Assembly: GCA_016648135.1 (NCBI GenBank)
Contig: JADDOH010023017.1
Span: forward strand, 23,856-87,855
Direction: 5' to 3'
Source: Agrypnia vestita
Lineage: Eukaryota > Arthropoda > Insecta > Trichoptera > Phryganeidae
Length of the DNA stretch: 64,000 bases
Under the pieces are notes generated by a model that searched no databases, had not been told where the DNA came from, and saw only the letters and a list, made by a program, of their open reading frames with translations. Below are positions 21,270-34,578 of the stretch, in pieces (positions within the stretch are counted from its first letter, which is position 1; each line of letters starts with the position of its first letter). The position numbers and the translations under genes were made by a program.

Positions 21270-22650
21270 TCCACACATCGAATTTTCAAAAGTTGTAGGT
21301 TTATATGTTCCAAATGGGAATCATCCGTATATTTCAAAGGGCTAGGCTAGTGATACCTGTTGTCTCTTCTCATGAAACAGTATACATATATTTTTAATGT
21401 GAGTATCAAGCAATATTCTTATCTATCTTAATTAATTAAAACTTTGTTTTTATCACGATTAATTTGTTTTAAAAATTCAACATATTTAGAGTCCGATGCC
21501 GCTTTCTTCAGGATAACAAAATATACTAAGAAATGTACACTTTTTGTCCTGAAAAAATAACTGTCGCTCTCTAATTATTTTGAACTTTTACAATGAAAAT
21601 TAATCATACATAAAATAAAGTGCTGGTGTTAGTGCCACAAAAGAAATTTGAAGAAAAAATATATTTGCTTACAGAAAAAAAACTCGTTCTCCGATCAGAA
21701 CTTTCCGAACGTGGGATTACATCGTAGCAGTTTATTGACAAAATATATTAGTAATTGATTACTAACTTCTGTTGAACTTTGCCCAATATATCATTTGGCA
21801 TATGGTTAGAAATTCCTTCCGGCTCTCGAAAGTTCTCGGCAAAGAATTATTTTTCCATCAAATAGTATGTTCAAATAACGTGTATCGTTTGGACAAAGTT
21901 TTATCGCGCTGCGTCTATCAAACCTTATCGGCAATCTTGATGTTTCCAACATTTCAATACACCACATATATTATTCGGGTTTCGTGTTAAATAAAAAGGG
22001 TTATTTTGTTTTTCTGATACTTGATTTATAAGTACCGTGTATCGTGTAATATATACAATATATATTTTAAAGTGAAAAAATATATTCTTGTCGCAATAAC
22101 CTTGTGCTCATCCATTTAAACTTATAGGTATACATATACTTACATTAAATAGAAATCTGTAAAATAAAAAAAATAAAAAAAAATAATGTTAACTTTAAAA
22201 ACGTTAATAATAAATTTTAAGTTGCATTTTGAACAGAGTTCTTCTTTATTTTCACGATATTTTTAAATCGGAAAGAGCTGCATATGATCAAATTTTTCCG
22301 AATAATCAAGAAGATTTAAGAAAAATCTGAAAATCGATAAAACACACACTTCTCTGTCTAAGTGGCAACGCCATCGCCATCTCAGAAAGCTTTTATTGTG
22401 AAAATGTTTCTGACCATAGAAACAATGGGCCGTAATTCGGGGCTACATAGAAAGGTATATCTGTGCTCTAATAGAAAGGGAATGAATAAAGTGCACCAAA
22501 GACAAGTAGAACATTCTCGCACGATGATTAGTGCGAATAATGGAAAATAACGGAAAAAAAAGTATTCCGGCTGAAGCTTTTTGATTCCAGTCCAGTGATT
22601 TTTTAATAAATAAAACGTTTAATTTTAAATATTCCTACTCATATATTTAT
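21270..22650. other. AT-rich DNA without gene
   Basis: No recognised gene. The minus strand at about 21510 has cctgaagaaagc, a Penelope-like word without a following GAAAC. Confidence 0.4.
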
Positions 22651-22654
22651 TATA

Positions 22655-23440
22655 ATACTATCTAGTTGTACTCGGCGTTGCACTGGTTGATAAGATTATG
22701 AGGGGAAACAAAGGGTGGAATGGATGGGATGTCCAGGAGGGAAATGTAGACTGCATTTACCGCCAGGTCCTAAGGAATATATGTGGGTAATTCGGTAGAA
22801 CAGTACAGATTTGCATTGCAAGTGTGCAAATTTTGAGTCCGATCGGTCGAACGGTATAGATTTGCATTGAAAATACATCATGGGGAGAGGTAGGGTTAAA
22901 AGGGGAGGGGGGAAATGTTGCGTATATTAAAGAATAAGTATACAAAATGTGAGTTGAATCAACGGTGAACAAACGGTGTAGATTTGTATAGAGAACAGAA
23001 AGACAAACATTGAGTTTTATTAGGTATAGAGAGTGTGTGTTGCTTTTGCCTCCAACAGATGGCGCTGTTTTATAAAAAAAGCTTTTTTTTTGATATCGTT
23101 ATAAATAATTTGTCTCATACCAATATAAAGGTAGGTACCGGCGCTTTATTTTTTCAAATAATGTGTGCGAAATCGAATGGAAGGTTATGTTGTGTCAAAA
23201 TTTCAAAGCAATGGTTGAGAACTTTAGAAGATTTAAGATTTTGGACAATCGAACATTTACATTTTTGATTATATAAATAAATAGTAGGTATATAAAAACA
23301 AAGTAGGTGTACAAAAACATCCTTGTATTTGAATGCAACGTTGTGTCAAATTTTCAAAGCAATCGGTGAAGAACTTTCAGAGATTAGCAATTTCGTACAA
23401 ACGAATATTAACATTTTTATTTATATATAAGCTTATTTTT
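22655..23440 (+). repeat. Composite dispersed repeat with internal duplication
   Basis: It starts near 'tactcggcgttgcactggtt'. Inside are two related units at about 23185-23265 and 23335-23420, sharing 'gttgtgtcaaa.tttcaaag', 'aagatt/agatt' and 'cgaa.attaacattttt.att'. The units 'ggtagaacagtacagatttg' (about 22793) and 'ggtcgaacggtatagatttg' (about 22845) are also duplicated. No protein is encoded; the class is not determined. Confidence 0.5.
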
Positions 23441-23444
23441 CTTA

Positions 23445-24935
23445 CAAATAATATCCTACAAATTAACGCTTAATATTGCGCAAGCTTGGTTATTCCACAA
23501 AATGTCAATACGAGGTATTTAGGTTAGCAGGATGAAAAGATTCTATTTTATTCAGCATTCTTTGTTCAATTTTTCTCTACTATTGTCGTCGCATGAGGGA
23601 ATTCTACTTATTACACAATCCATTATAATATTGTTAGTACTGACTATTATTTCATTTGCTTCACTGTATTAATTTTTTTCATTCTACTGTTACTGTTCTT
23701 GTTCCATATTTTCCAAATTTGTTTCTATGTTAAATATGCTAAGACACAGGTTAACATGGTCGATTCTGATTTTTCATGGACTTATACATATTACATAATT
23801 ATGTAAATACACATATCTTACTTGTTTCTGTTTTATTTCGCAATAAAGAGATCTTTTTCCATTTTATTATATTCCCTCACGCTTTTATTTTCATGTACGA
23901 TTTATGATTTCCATGAAGCAAATTATATCTTATACATTTGATTTACGTAGCAATATTTTTTTATAAAATATTACATTGATATTAATTTTAGTTCTATATA
24001 TCCAAAATACGAATTTAATTGTGTTACGTGAATTTTCAAAATATTCGAAATATGAATAGATGTTATCTATCTGCGACTCAAAAATATTATGAAAAATATA
24101 AAAACCTATTTTTTTTCTGGCACACAGGATAATATTTGATAATATGTTTCAATAAGAGAAAAGTACTTTTTTTTACATTAGGATTTTTTTTGTTTTGAAG
24201 AATTTTCAAAAACGTATAGATGTGCAAAAATCTCTACTGTAAGAAATTTGAAAATTAAAATATCCTAATGTTGTTCAGTTAGTTATTTAAATTGAAATAG
24301 AAATATAATGTATAACGCCCTTATTTTCAATATTAAAACGCCTAATTTCTTCGTTTAATTATATTTTGTTTATTAACAATTATTTATTGAGTGTTTCATA
24401 TATATGAAAGACAATCCAAAAACAAAAATGGAGCCTCAGATTTCTTGATAAAAAACAGCAAAACATTGGCGAACTTGACGAAGAAATTTAAAGACAGTAT
24501 ATGGAAAAAACATCGATAGAATAATGAATCGTTGTGCGTTAGAAAGATGAAAATAAATTCATAAATTTGCAACATGATTCAGTTTATTTAATATGGTGTT
24601 TAATTAGTATGAAAAAACAAATACTGAAAAAATAACGCTTTAACGACATCCTACAATGTTTTTAAAACACTTGGGTTCAAAATAATGTTTCTCTAAAAAT
24701 TACTTTTTTTTTTTTTCATTATTAAAATCTTTGATATAAAATTAAATTTCGTACTTTATAGTTAAAATTGTCAGTGCGAAATTCACTGGTCGAAGATTGG
24801 TAGAGATCAATTACAATCCTAAGCGAAAAGTACTTCGAAAAGTAATCGCCCTTAAAATTTAAGACTATCATTCGGCTCCGTAATGCTGCTTAGTAATGGC
24901 GCTGTCATATCAAGTGCCCAGGTCTCAACAGCCAA
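23445..24935. other. AT-rich DNA without gene
   Basis: Nothing recognised in about 1.5 kb. Confidence 0.5.
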
Positions 24936-24941
24936 ATTATA

Positions 24942-26485
24942 TACTGTGTGTGGCCATTACATTGGACGATTTTTTTAAATAAAAGATTTTAAATTTACAT
25001 ATGCACGATAAACGTATTTTTATATTTTACTTTACGAAGAGTGTGTTCTATTCGAAGTAAAATCTTTAAAAATTTTGTAAATAAACTACCATCTATAAAG
25101 TCAATATGAGGAAACTGGTACATTGAGGTTGTATTGACATGTTAGTTTTATCTAACTTTGTATAGTTTCTATTGTAATTCAAGATTAAGCGATTCGTATT
25201 TATACTTTATTTTGTGAATTCAAAGGTAAGCAATAAATTTTAAGTATTTATTTTATATTTTTATAAAGTTAACAAATAAAAACTTATCCTCAAGCCACGT
25301 GAAGAAAAAAATTTACATTTGGGCGGAGTTTGGTTCTAAGAGATCATTTGCTTAACGGAAGGCTAACAAAATACACCTAGAATTTATTGTTTTATCCAGA
25401 ACATCTTCTTGGAGGACTGAAAAGTCTCGAAGGGTTTTGAAAAATCGTATCAAGGAAGCAGCATTCGCTGAAGGTTGATACAACGGGTGTCTTCGTTTGG
25501 CTATGAGAAAATTTTATGATAATTCCGATCATCAATATCATAAAATTCACTCCTACCATGAAGAAAAATAGGCTGATGTGGCTCGGAATCACTGCCAGCC
25601 TGTCTAGAGGTATCAATCAAGGTGAAAATATTTGCTCAACATATTTTTATTTACATATTAATTTGTTACGTAATAAAGCCGTATCAGTTAACATAAGCAT
25701 TGTTCCAGATTTGCTTTTCAGGCGGGTCCAGCTTCCAAGTAATGATGTAAAAAACAAGCTTTTTCTGACGTAAATGTAACTTAAAGTTTCATGACAACTG
25801 CATTGTGTAAACGGATAAGCTTCCATCCTCAGTAATGATCTGATCCGTCATTTGTTGGTAAAATACAAGTGTCTTTTCAAAGTAAACGGAATTATGAGAT
25901 AGGACTAGTTTAAATAGGTCCTGAAAAACAGATTGCTGGTCCAAATGGCAGATTAGACGAGAAACAAGGAGAAACTAATTTTCATACTAGACACAACAAA
26001 AGGCATGATGGCTTACCATACAACAAAAGGCATTATGGCTTATCTGAAACAGAACAAAAACAAGGTATTGCCATAGTCAAAAATCTTTCCAGACCTCAAA
26101 CCCGTCTAAATCTTTGAGAACTCATAAAACGACAACAAAAAGTCCCAATCCACAAGCAATATATTATTTTAAAAATTCGGGATCTGACTCTTTGACCCAG
26201 AGTTGCCAGAGACCACAATAAAATCAATAGATGTATTGAAACCGTGATCGCCAATAAAGACGGCTTCAGCAAAAATTCAGATTAATTTTATCTATTTTTT
26301 TATATAAATGTGTGAAATTTTTCGATTTTTTATGTTATTTTTAATAGACTTTATATTTATTATTTATGAATAACATTATTATTTATGCAATTGTGGATGA
26401 AAATATCATATTTGCTAAAAAAAGTATCCAAATTAGATAATTCCAAAAAATATCACTGGTCCTAATTTGATGGCCACGCACTGTA
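24942..26485 (+). mobile_element. Dead Tc1/mariner-type transposon
   Basis: The 1544-bp element starts tactgtgtgtggccattaca and its other end, reverse-complemented, is tacagtgcgtggccatcaaa; both are followed by attggac/attaggac. Each end is flanked by TA (24940-24941 and 26486-26487). The length fits a full-size Tc1-like element. It encodes a decayed transposase on the plus strand. Confidence 0.8.
26000..26285 (+). pseudogene. Tc1-like transposase C-terminal remnant
   Basis: The frame with stops reads LKQNKNKVLP…SKIFPDLKPV, corresponding to the 'vLpWPsqSPDLNPIE' block before the third catalytic acidic residue of the Tc1 DDE domain; the WP and N are lost. After a frame break it continues with INRCIETVIANKDGFSKN and a stop at 26283-26285, the usual C-terminus. 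The N-terminal HTH and first two catalytic Asp segments cannot be recovered by eye in 24970-25900. Confidence 0.65.
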
Positions 26486-26489
26486 TATT

Positions 26490-27895
26490 CCCTACAACTA
26501 TTACTACATTTATTCTTTATCTCATCTGTCACATAGAATCTAAACATCTTACATCTACTTTATGGTCGTTTGGCTAATAACCGTGCGTCGTAGTTCCCTG
26601 GGCCTTCGCCTTCACTACCGTTATAGCCTAAGAGCCTGCGAATGCCAGACTTACACTAGGTTAGTCTTAAACTAGGTTAATGCAACATAAAAGTAGCATA
26701 ATAATAAGTTAATTATGCTGTTATACTTGTACACTTGTCATTGTGCGCAGAGTGCAGGCAGTGCGCTGTGGTAGGTTTCATTCTTCTGATCATCAGTTTA
26801 TATAGTTTCTTGAAACAATTGGTGGAAAATGTATACAATTTTGATAACAATTGTCAAAAGAAAAGAATTTCTTCAATTGAGTAGAACTTTTTTATTACCT
26901 AAAATAAATTCAGTCTTCTTTAATAAAACCAATTAAAGTAGATATATTAATTATCGTACCTTAAACCCATGTTTATGTAGTTTCTATAATAAATGGATGC
27001 AAACTGAATACTTACCATGGTAAGTTTAACTTTTAAAATTAATTACCCCCCGTAAAAAATAATTTATGAAGAACATAATTCAAAATCCGATTTTTCCGCC
27101 GTCCAAAGCTTGTTACAAAAGAGAATATTATGAGTCATATAAAATCGCGTAAAAATTACTTTGTTAAATAGATTATTATCTTAATTTATTAAAACAATGT
27201 TTTTAAATATGTAGGTAATAAGTTGAATTTCCAAAAAATATTTTCTCTTAAAATTTTGGTTTAAGAATAATCAACATCATAAAGGAAAATGCTCCAAGAA
27301 GGTCGCTACGAAAAAAATATTTTTCGAAAATTCTTTAATTTCATTACAGTAAAAGCATCAAGCAACCGGAATGATAAATGGATGTTTCATTACGTTGGAT
27401 ATTAAATTTAGGAAAAATTTAATTTAAGGTGAGAAAAACGAAGAGGAATTTACTTAATGTTACTCACTATTTTATTCACCTTGTTACTTCATTATGCAAT
27501 TTTACAGAAAATTACTATGAGAGATATCTTATCCTGGAAAAGCAAAAAAAAATTTTCTCAAAATAACAACTTTTTTTCGTTTACTTGAAAAATTTTACTC
27601 TTTAAACCTTTGAATAAAGATCCACTCACCTCTGTTGAAGTAGTTATTCCATCGGTGTTCATTAGTAATCGCCATACTAATTGGAATTACGTAATTCCAG
27701 GATTCCGTGAACAAGGTTGATCTCTTTGGCATCGGAAATTGAGACTTAATCAGCTTAAATACTTAGCCAACGTTAATTCTTATACTAACATAAATAAGCT
27801 CAATGAATTGTTAGTTAGTCTCGTACGAATCAATTTTCTTAAATCAATTATTTATTTGCATATTCTTGCAAGATCACACTAAATTGATGCACTCG
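26490..27895. other. AT-rich DNA without gene
   Basis: Nothing recognised; 26570-26770 is slightly GC-richer without coding signs. Confidence 0.5.
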
Positions 27896-27901
27896 CATAT
27901 A

Positions 27902-28406
27902 CAGGGTGTAACAGAGCTAGTCCATAATACCTTACTGGTTGACTAATACCTTTATTATGAGTCGAAAACGTTTCGGCAACCATGTCCTAATATCAATAAT
28001 TAAGGAGATATGCGTCATCAAAATGTGCATTTTTTTTCAATATTTCTAAATTATTTTTTACAAAACGTTGAAGTTTAATTACAGTAACTTATGTCGATTA
28101 CTAAAAATTCAATTATTTCGATAAAATTAAATGAAATAATAAAAACCCTGAAAAAATTCCAATTAGGATTGGAAGGTTTCTATTGTTTTATTTGACTTGC
28201 ATTAAAGGAAATGATTTTTTATATTCGATATTAGTTACTATAATGATAGTCGAACTTTTTGCAAAAAAAGTCAGAAATATTGAGAAAAAAATGTAAAATT
28301 TGACGTCGCATATCTCCTTAATCCATGGTTGCTTGAACATTTTCGACTCACAATCATGACAGGAATCCAAGTGTAAAGTTTTGACGACTAGCTCTGTTAT
28401 ACCCTG
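27902..28406. mobile_element. Fold-back mariner-type MITE
   Basis: The 505-bp element starts cagggtgtaacagagctagt and ends, reverse-complemented, cagggtataacagagctagt. TA flanks both sides (27900-27901 and 28407-28408). The similarity between arms extends inward about 220 bp (e.g. gagtcgaaaa, aaccatg, ttaaggagatatgcg on both arms), so the transcript would fold into one long imperfect hairpin. There is no ORF. Confidence 0.85.
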
Positions 28407-28409
28407 TAT

Positions 28410-29745
28410 TCATTTTGCTGGAGCAGGCCAAATACATTTGAATAGATGGGATAGTTTTAAATATCAGTGTATTGTTTTTTATGTATTTTGTACCCATTAA
28501 TGTCCCATTAAAAATACTATTATCGTCTCATCAAAAATAAAAAATTCGTGCGCGCACTCACGTACTCACGGTCGAAGTACTTAAAAATTAAAATGATGAC
28601 ACAATTATAGTTGTACTAGTAGAACACAATAATTTTGAAATGTTTATGTTTTCCGCTTTATTCAGACAAAGCTAATTTATTAGAGTAAATAAAGAATATC
28701 AATATATCAATGGAGATTTATTCTGAATAGAAAAAACCTTTGCATTTTGATTAATTGCTTTTTCAGTAATATAATCACGTTCTGAATCAGAAATAACATC
28801 TTCCTCGTAAATTTCCCATTGTTAGATTTCCAATAATACGATTTTCTTATGTATTACTTCAATCGATTTTCCTTACTATTCTTCTCCAGAATAACACGGA
28901 CATAATAAGTATGTGAGGTGAGCTTTTTTTATACAATCACAATCATTTGACATTTTGTCAAGTGGAAGACATTTTGGAAAACAATATTCTTATTATTTTC
29001 AAACTAAACCAGCTGCTCATGCTGAGAAAATATTACCAACCAGGAGAGCTCTTAGTTAGAATCCTACTGTATCACTTATCTTTTCTATCTTATTAAGCTA
29101 ATGGTTAATAAGTTTTAAAATTTAATAGTGATGCAAAAATGGAAATAGTCACCTCAATCAATTTTTTTCAGACTCAAGTTGGCGTCGAATTTCCAAAAGT
29201 GGTTCGACATATTTATAATGTAATGTTTAATGTGATAGGTTTAATGCAATGTTTTCTTAATAATATATATAATATTGTATTCGTAACAAATATTTAAAAT
29301 AATATAATCTTTAAATTATTAAATGTAAAGCATTTTATGATGATTCCTTGCGCACAAAATGCATGTATGCAGTTCTACAGGATTTTTATAAAAAATGTAG
29401 ACATATGTATATCAATATTAATTAAAGAAAAAAATACGTAAAATTCTTTAATTAATTTAAATTTCATTAAAGTCGATTTAATGCATCCAGGTATCAGTCT
29501 GAGAGATTTATTTTGTTGAGTATTCGGGTAAATTTAAAAAAAAAAGCATTATCAGACAAGTGCATTACACATTAATTTCAGAACTATAAGACGAGATCCC
29601 CACAAAATTCCTGCTGTTACTAAAATAATATTACAATTTCGATTACATATTGTTAAGAATTCAGAAATGTTAAATGTTTTTGTATTTGAAAAAGGTTAAA
29701 TTAAGATAGAGAAGATTAAAAATTTAGTTCAAGAAATTTAACCGA
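28410..29745. other. AT-rich DNA without gene
   Basis: Nothing recognised. Confidence 0.5.
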
Positions 29746-29750
29746 TGAGC

Positions 29751-29945
29751 CTATTTTGGAAAAACAACAATTTTTCTCTTTTTCGGGGAGAGGCAAAATC
29801 CATTACTAACAAGCTTAGCATTATTTAAAGCTTCTTCCATGTGAATCAATATCGGGGATATTAGTTTTCCTGAAATATAAATATAAAGATCATTCTTAAA
29901 AAACCTAATGATTATCCGACTATAGACCTCTTTAATAAATTGCAA
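29751..29945 (-). pseudogene. LINE RT fragment (post-FADD region)
   Basis: The open frame includes LYIYISGKLIS, EEALNNAKLV and LSPKKRKIVVF, the segment following the FADD motif in jockey/CR1-like RTs (…W…NGL.INPKKTKLVVF). It is short and opposite in strand to the fragment that follows at 29950-30445, suggesting inversion during insertion or two separate pieces. Confidence 0.6.
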
Positions 29946-29949
29946 GTCC

Positions 29950-30445
29950 CCACTTTACAAAATATCTACAAGCAAAATTGCATAGTTCAACTATATAACG
30001 GTTTTCATAGTGATAACGAGCTTATCCAACGAGTGTCAGAAGTAGCAGAAATGTAACACTTGGTAAATTACATATCCCTGTGATACATACCACAACTGCT
30101 CAGCATTACTACACATTCACAGGTGTGAAATGGTTCAACGAATTGCCTGTTGAAATACGTTATGAGGAAAATTGAGGCATTTAAAAAAAACGTGAAAAAA
30201 TACCTTCACAAATAATTAAATTTTTATTTTATTATATATGTACCTATTACTTACTAATTATAACTAAATTGTCTATATATATAATGATGAATAGTACATT
30301 TTATCATATTATTCTCTGTAAATGTAAAATGTAATGACACTTCTCTCCTACACACGAGTTTATGTAACTCATGTAGAAAAGAAAAATCCATCACAAGTAA
30401 ATGGCTCTACCTTGTAAAAAAAAATGTTTTTGTAAAATTAAAAAA
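29950..30445 (+). pseudogene. LINE ORF2 C-terminus and 3' UTR
   Basis: With frameshifts the plus strand reads VFHSDNEL, HIPVIHTTTAQHYYTFT, GVKWFNELPVEIR and AFKKNVKKYLHK followed by TAA (about 30212). This is the conserved tail of jockey/CR1-like ORF2 (…GvkWFNeLPveIR…FKKklKkyL). A 3' UTR of about 230 bp ends in an A-rich tail. Confidence 0.7.
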
Positions 30446-31120
30446 AAAATAATACTAATAATTTCACAATATTTAGCAAGAACATATTTTAAATTATAAA
30501 TGCATATAAATTAGAAAATATGAAACTATATAAAATTATTACGGAAATCGTGGTACCTATCATAATCTTATTTAAACACTTATTGCATAAAATTATCTTT
30601 CCAAAGAAGTCAATACTTACCAATAGCCATTACCGAGATATTTATATATTTTATTTCATTTTTAAAGTTTTATACTTAAAATTTCAGATAGAAATGAAAA
30701 ATTGATATCAGTGGTATAAATATAAAAATTACCCAGAGTGATTTTACCACCACTAAAACCAAACTGTGATTTGAAAGATAATAATTATGTTCTACAAAGC
30801 TAACCCAACCTGATTTTCATATAATATTCCATTTTTTTTACATGGACACGATGATAATTGAAGGTATGAGGTACCATTTGATGGATCTTTATTTGGTTTT
30901 AGGATTAGAGTAATGTATTGAGATTTCCAACACTCATCAATCAAACCTAAAAAATATTAAGTATATTTGTATGGAATTTTGGATTACCTAATTTAAGTAT
31001 GAATATGGAATGTCATCTCGTTCATGAGAGGCAACATTTAAATTTAACCGTGTATTTGGGAAAAAGTATCGAAATTAAATATTTATCTGGCAGAATATTA
31101 TGAATATTAAAATCTGAATA
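30446..31120. other. AT-rich DNA without gene
   Basis: Nothing recognised. Confidence 0.5.
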
Positions 31121-31124
31121 ATAT

Positions 31125-31730
31125 TGTAACGAGGCTAAAAAGAATTACGCACTTCTGTCAAGGACAGTTGTTTGAAGTTGACACAATACTACCGAAGGAT
31201 CTGGAATTACCTCCAACTTTTGAGAGATGTTTGTAACTTTCCAGGAACATCTGGAATTTACGAGAACTTGCGAGTTAACACTGGAAACATCCAGATAACA
31301 GCATCAACCAATATAAATACGACACACGGAAGTAAGGAGTGACTTTGTTTTGGGCGCGTACATCTGACAGCGGTAATAGAAGCGGAGATATCCGCGAGCC
31401 GCGAGTTGCCAGGACGGCCAGAAGAGCCGTAATTTGACAGCGAATATTCCGGAAATTTCTTACATAGCGAGATAAGCCGAAGCGAAATTAATAAGTGCGG
31501 AAATTGCATTAAATATTCTAGTGAATAATGAATAAAGTGTCAAAGCGAATATAAAGTATCTATTTACGAGTGACAAATTTTGCGAAACAATTTAAATTAA
31601 GGAATAGCATTATATTTAATTGTGTTAAGAGACTTCGTTCGTTAGTTTAATTAATTAATCAGTATTCAATAAATCTTGTATTAAATCCCAGCGTTTTCAT
31701 TAATTCATCCTGCAGCCACGACATTTGACA
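31125..31730 (+). mobile_element. Probable solo LTR
   Basis: The 606-bp segment begins tgtaacgaggct and ends acgacatttgaca (TG…CA). It is GC-richer than its flanks and has the order expected of an LTR: TATAAATA at 31312, then aataaa at 31668 near the right end. The flanks atat and ataa agree at 3 of 4 positions, so the TSD is unproven. No internal region or second LTR lies on either side, hence solo. Alternative: the promoter/5' exon of an unrecognised gene. Confidence 0.55.
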
Positions 31731-31734
31731 ATAA

Positions 31735-33090
31735 GTTAATTATTGTGATTGGAAAATTATGTGATTCATCTTTTATTTCATTTTTTTTTTCAAAATATAT
31801 GCTTAGAAAAAGTCATACTTGTTGTTCTCACTGCACGCCCCTGGTATTTACAAAAGTATGTGGTTTTAGAAGTTCTTGATGTGATGGACAAAATGAGGGG
31901 AGCCAGTTTGTCAATTAAGTTATTTAACCAAGAAGAAGTGGGAGCAAGTTTGATTGAAGGATTATATGAAGCTCTGTAAATATTATTATTATTATATGTA
32001 AGCTCTTCGAATCGTTTTCCAAACAGTAGATAATGTGATCTCTGAATATAAAGTCTCGCCAGATGATGCTTCTTATCCTGCTCTTTTATTTCTAAAAAGC
32101 TGGCAAGTTTGAGCACGGATTTTTTTAATTCATGGTTATTTTGTGAAGTTATATTTTGGTTACTCTCCTTTCTTCTATAGCGAAGTTCATGTAAATTTAT
32201 CATATTAAAGGGCTTTAAAGTCTTGAAAAATTCCATTCAATTGAAGACTTTTGGATTGGCATTGGATCAATGAAATTTAATCGGAACAGTCTTCTGTTAG
32301 GTGGTTATATTTTACAAGAATTTTATTTAAAACTATATATACCAACGCACTAAAAAAATTCGACGTTTTGTATTCTCGTATGAAGGAGCGTCAACTGTTT
32401 TTCATATACTTCTTAAGATTCTGAAGAAATGCAACATATTTCATCGATAATTGTTGATATTTTCATGCGTAATGGCGTAAGGCGTGTTGATACCAGCGCA
32501 CTGAAAAATTTGACATTATCCGGTATAAAATACGAATTTCCGATATAAAATGTGTATAGTCATCGAACTTCTTGTAATTACTATAACTTTTATTTTTTTA
32601 TCGAACGGGTTGTATTTTTATCGAAATTTTTTTAAATTCAGCATGTTCTGTATTTAAAATCATAATATTCTACTATCCAAGTAACACAGGTCTGAGTCAA
32701 TTAAACCTTAATATTTCCGAAAACATGTTTTTTTTTCATATTTTAACTTATCCAAAAATAAACTGCTATTTGAAATAATTAGTGAAAAACCAATTGTCTA
32801 AATATATTTTATTCAATCTGGGGTAAAATGGATATAAATGTTATTTTGCGAAAAACAGACAAATATTGCACATTCATTAAAGCACAAGAGCCAGTATCTT
32901 TTTGGAGAGATACAGCAATTTAAATGATATATTATATAGTTTAAATCGATAAGAAAAAAAATCAATAAAACTTTATGCAATATTAAATAAATAAATCACA
33001 GAAATACTATTATAATTGCATCTTTAAATTGATGAATGAGCTTGATTAATGTTTTGAATTATTATATATATCCCTATTCCACTTTAAATG
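31735..33090. other. AT-rich DNA with one unexplained frame
   Basis: A 148-codon minus frame at 31790-32236 contains a run of Asn from an ATT microsatellite and no domain I recognise. An overlapping 76-codon plus frame is equally anonymous. Neither has good start context, so I do not call a gene. Note 'agcacaagagccagtat' then 'tttttggagagatacagc' at 32880-32925, with a relative at 55477-55510. Confidence 0.35.
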
Positions 33091-33095
33091 CTGAG

Positions 33096-33243
33096 AAAAA
33101 AAATAGAGACGTATATCTACCTACACGAAATACGCTTAGAAAATAGGACTGACACGATGGTCTGCTGGGATTAGGCTCGAACCTCCAACCACTAACGAGA
33201 TCACTATGTAACGTAGGTATCCTAACCATTAGACCAACAAGCT
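33096..33243 (-). mobile_element. tRNA-derived SINE, copy B
   Basis: The minus strand starts agcttgttggtctaatggtt with the B-box-like ggttcgagcct about 55 nt later. The body is diverged relative to the other copies, ending near an A-rich tail at about 33100. Confidence 0.65.
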
Positions 33244-33249
33244 GTTAAC

Positions 33250-34330
33250 GAGATCAACCATTTAAAAGACTCTAAAGTTAGTAAAAGCATTTTAAAATAT
33301 TTAAAACAATAAAATTTCTTACGGTAACACAATATAACTACCACAGATCATCAAAATGTATAAACATGGACATAAATTTCTTCATACGCAGTCTGGTTCC
33401 ACGGATGGTTCCAATACGTTTGACTTGTTTAAAAAAATTACTACGAGCTTTTAACTTTGAAAAAATTATGAAAAGGCAAATAAGTTGCGCTTTATTACAA
33501 TAAAACGTTTTTACTTGAAAAAAATTGATTTGTAATGAAACATAGAAAAATAAAAAAAGATTTCAATTGTAATAAATTTGTTTCGTTTAATAGGAGATTG
33601 AATTATGCAAAAATAGATAATTTAAATGTTTATAAATTATACGCTAGGGGGATATTCTTCCGCTATGACCCAACCCTCTCACCGAAAGAGGTGAGTTAGT
33701 TCAATTTTATACTCTGTAATAGCTGCGTACGGGTTTTTTCTATCACAGTGTGATAAAGGTTAATAAGCAAAAAACGCACTGCATCCAAATATCTAATTTT
33801 TGTTATATTATCAACCCCTCGAGTTCAGCTTCAAGTTCCCAACTTTTAAATCTACGCGAGATCGCACCCCGAAGATAACTTCACCCTCCGGAGCCGACAC
33901 ATGTTTGATTATGGAACGAGCGCCCGCGCACCCTATTCGCGCCTCATTTGCGTCGTTTTCATTTTTCATTATCATCCCTCCTACCGCGCATGAAGGCTCG
34001 CCGGGGCACGTATACCTTCGGTGTACAATTCCCAGTACTTCTGTTTAAATTCCGGAACGAAAATACTACGGTTCATGAGCTCAATTTAAACACGTATCCA
34101 AGTATGCGCAAACATGGAATCAACATTGATTTTTCTTGATTTATTTCATTCGCCAATATGAATAACCTATGGGTACAGGATTCAGATTTTACAAAATTTA
34201 GAGTGGTCGTTTTGAGCTTATTTTTGCAATATGAAATCGGTTTATATTCATTTCAGCTAATTTATATATAACCCGCCTTTATACGACGAAAAAATTGATA
34301 AGTCGTTGCTGTAAAATATAAATATAAGTT
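33250..34330. other. Non-coding DNA with a GC-richer island
   Basis: 33820-34050 is clearly richer in G+C (e.g. gaacgagcgcccgcgcac) than its surroundings. Overlapping frames (82 and 63 codons) show no protein motifs. It could be a regulatory element, a 5' exon or an old insertion. Confidence 0.35.
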
Positions 34331-34335
34331 TGATG

Positions 34336-34500
34336 TTTATTTATTTATTTACTTAAAAAATATTACATTAAGTTCAAAAACTATACACATTAAACAATAT
34401 CAGAAGCAAGCAGTAAAATATAAAATATATGAATATAAAGTAGGTATATGTATAGGAAATAAAAGATATAAGCAATATGTTAATGTCTCAGTAAATATTA
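34336..34500 (-). mobile_element. LINE 3' UTR fragment
   Basis: It matches 4011-4200, the 3' end of the large minus-strand LINE: 'tttatttatttactta', 'acattaaacaatatc', 'aagcagtaaaatataaaata' and 'tatgaatataaagta'. Only the 3' end is present. Confidence 0.75.
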
Positions 34501-34578
34501 AATATAAATAAAAGTTTAATATCTTAGTAAAATTAAAGTCACCTTAATAAAAAATAATAAATAAATACCTTCATATTT

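Noticed and set aside
31790..32236. 148-codon minus-strand frame
   Set aside because: Contains a microsatellite-encoded Asn run, poor start context and no recognisable domain.
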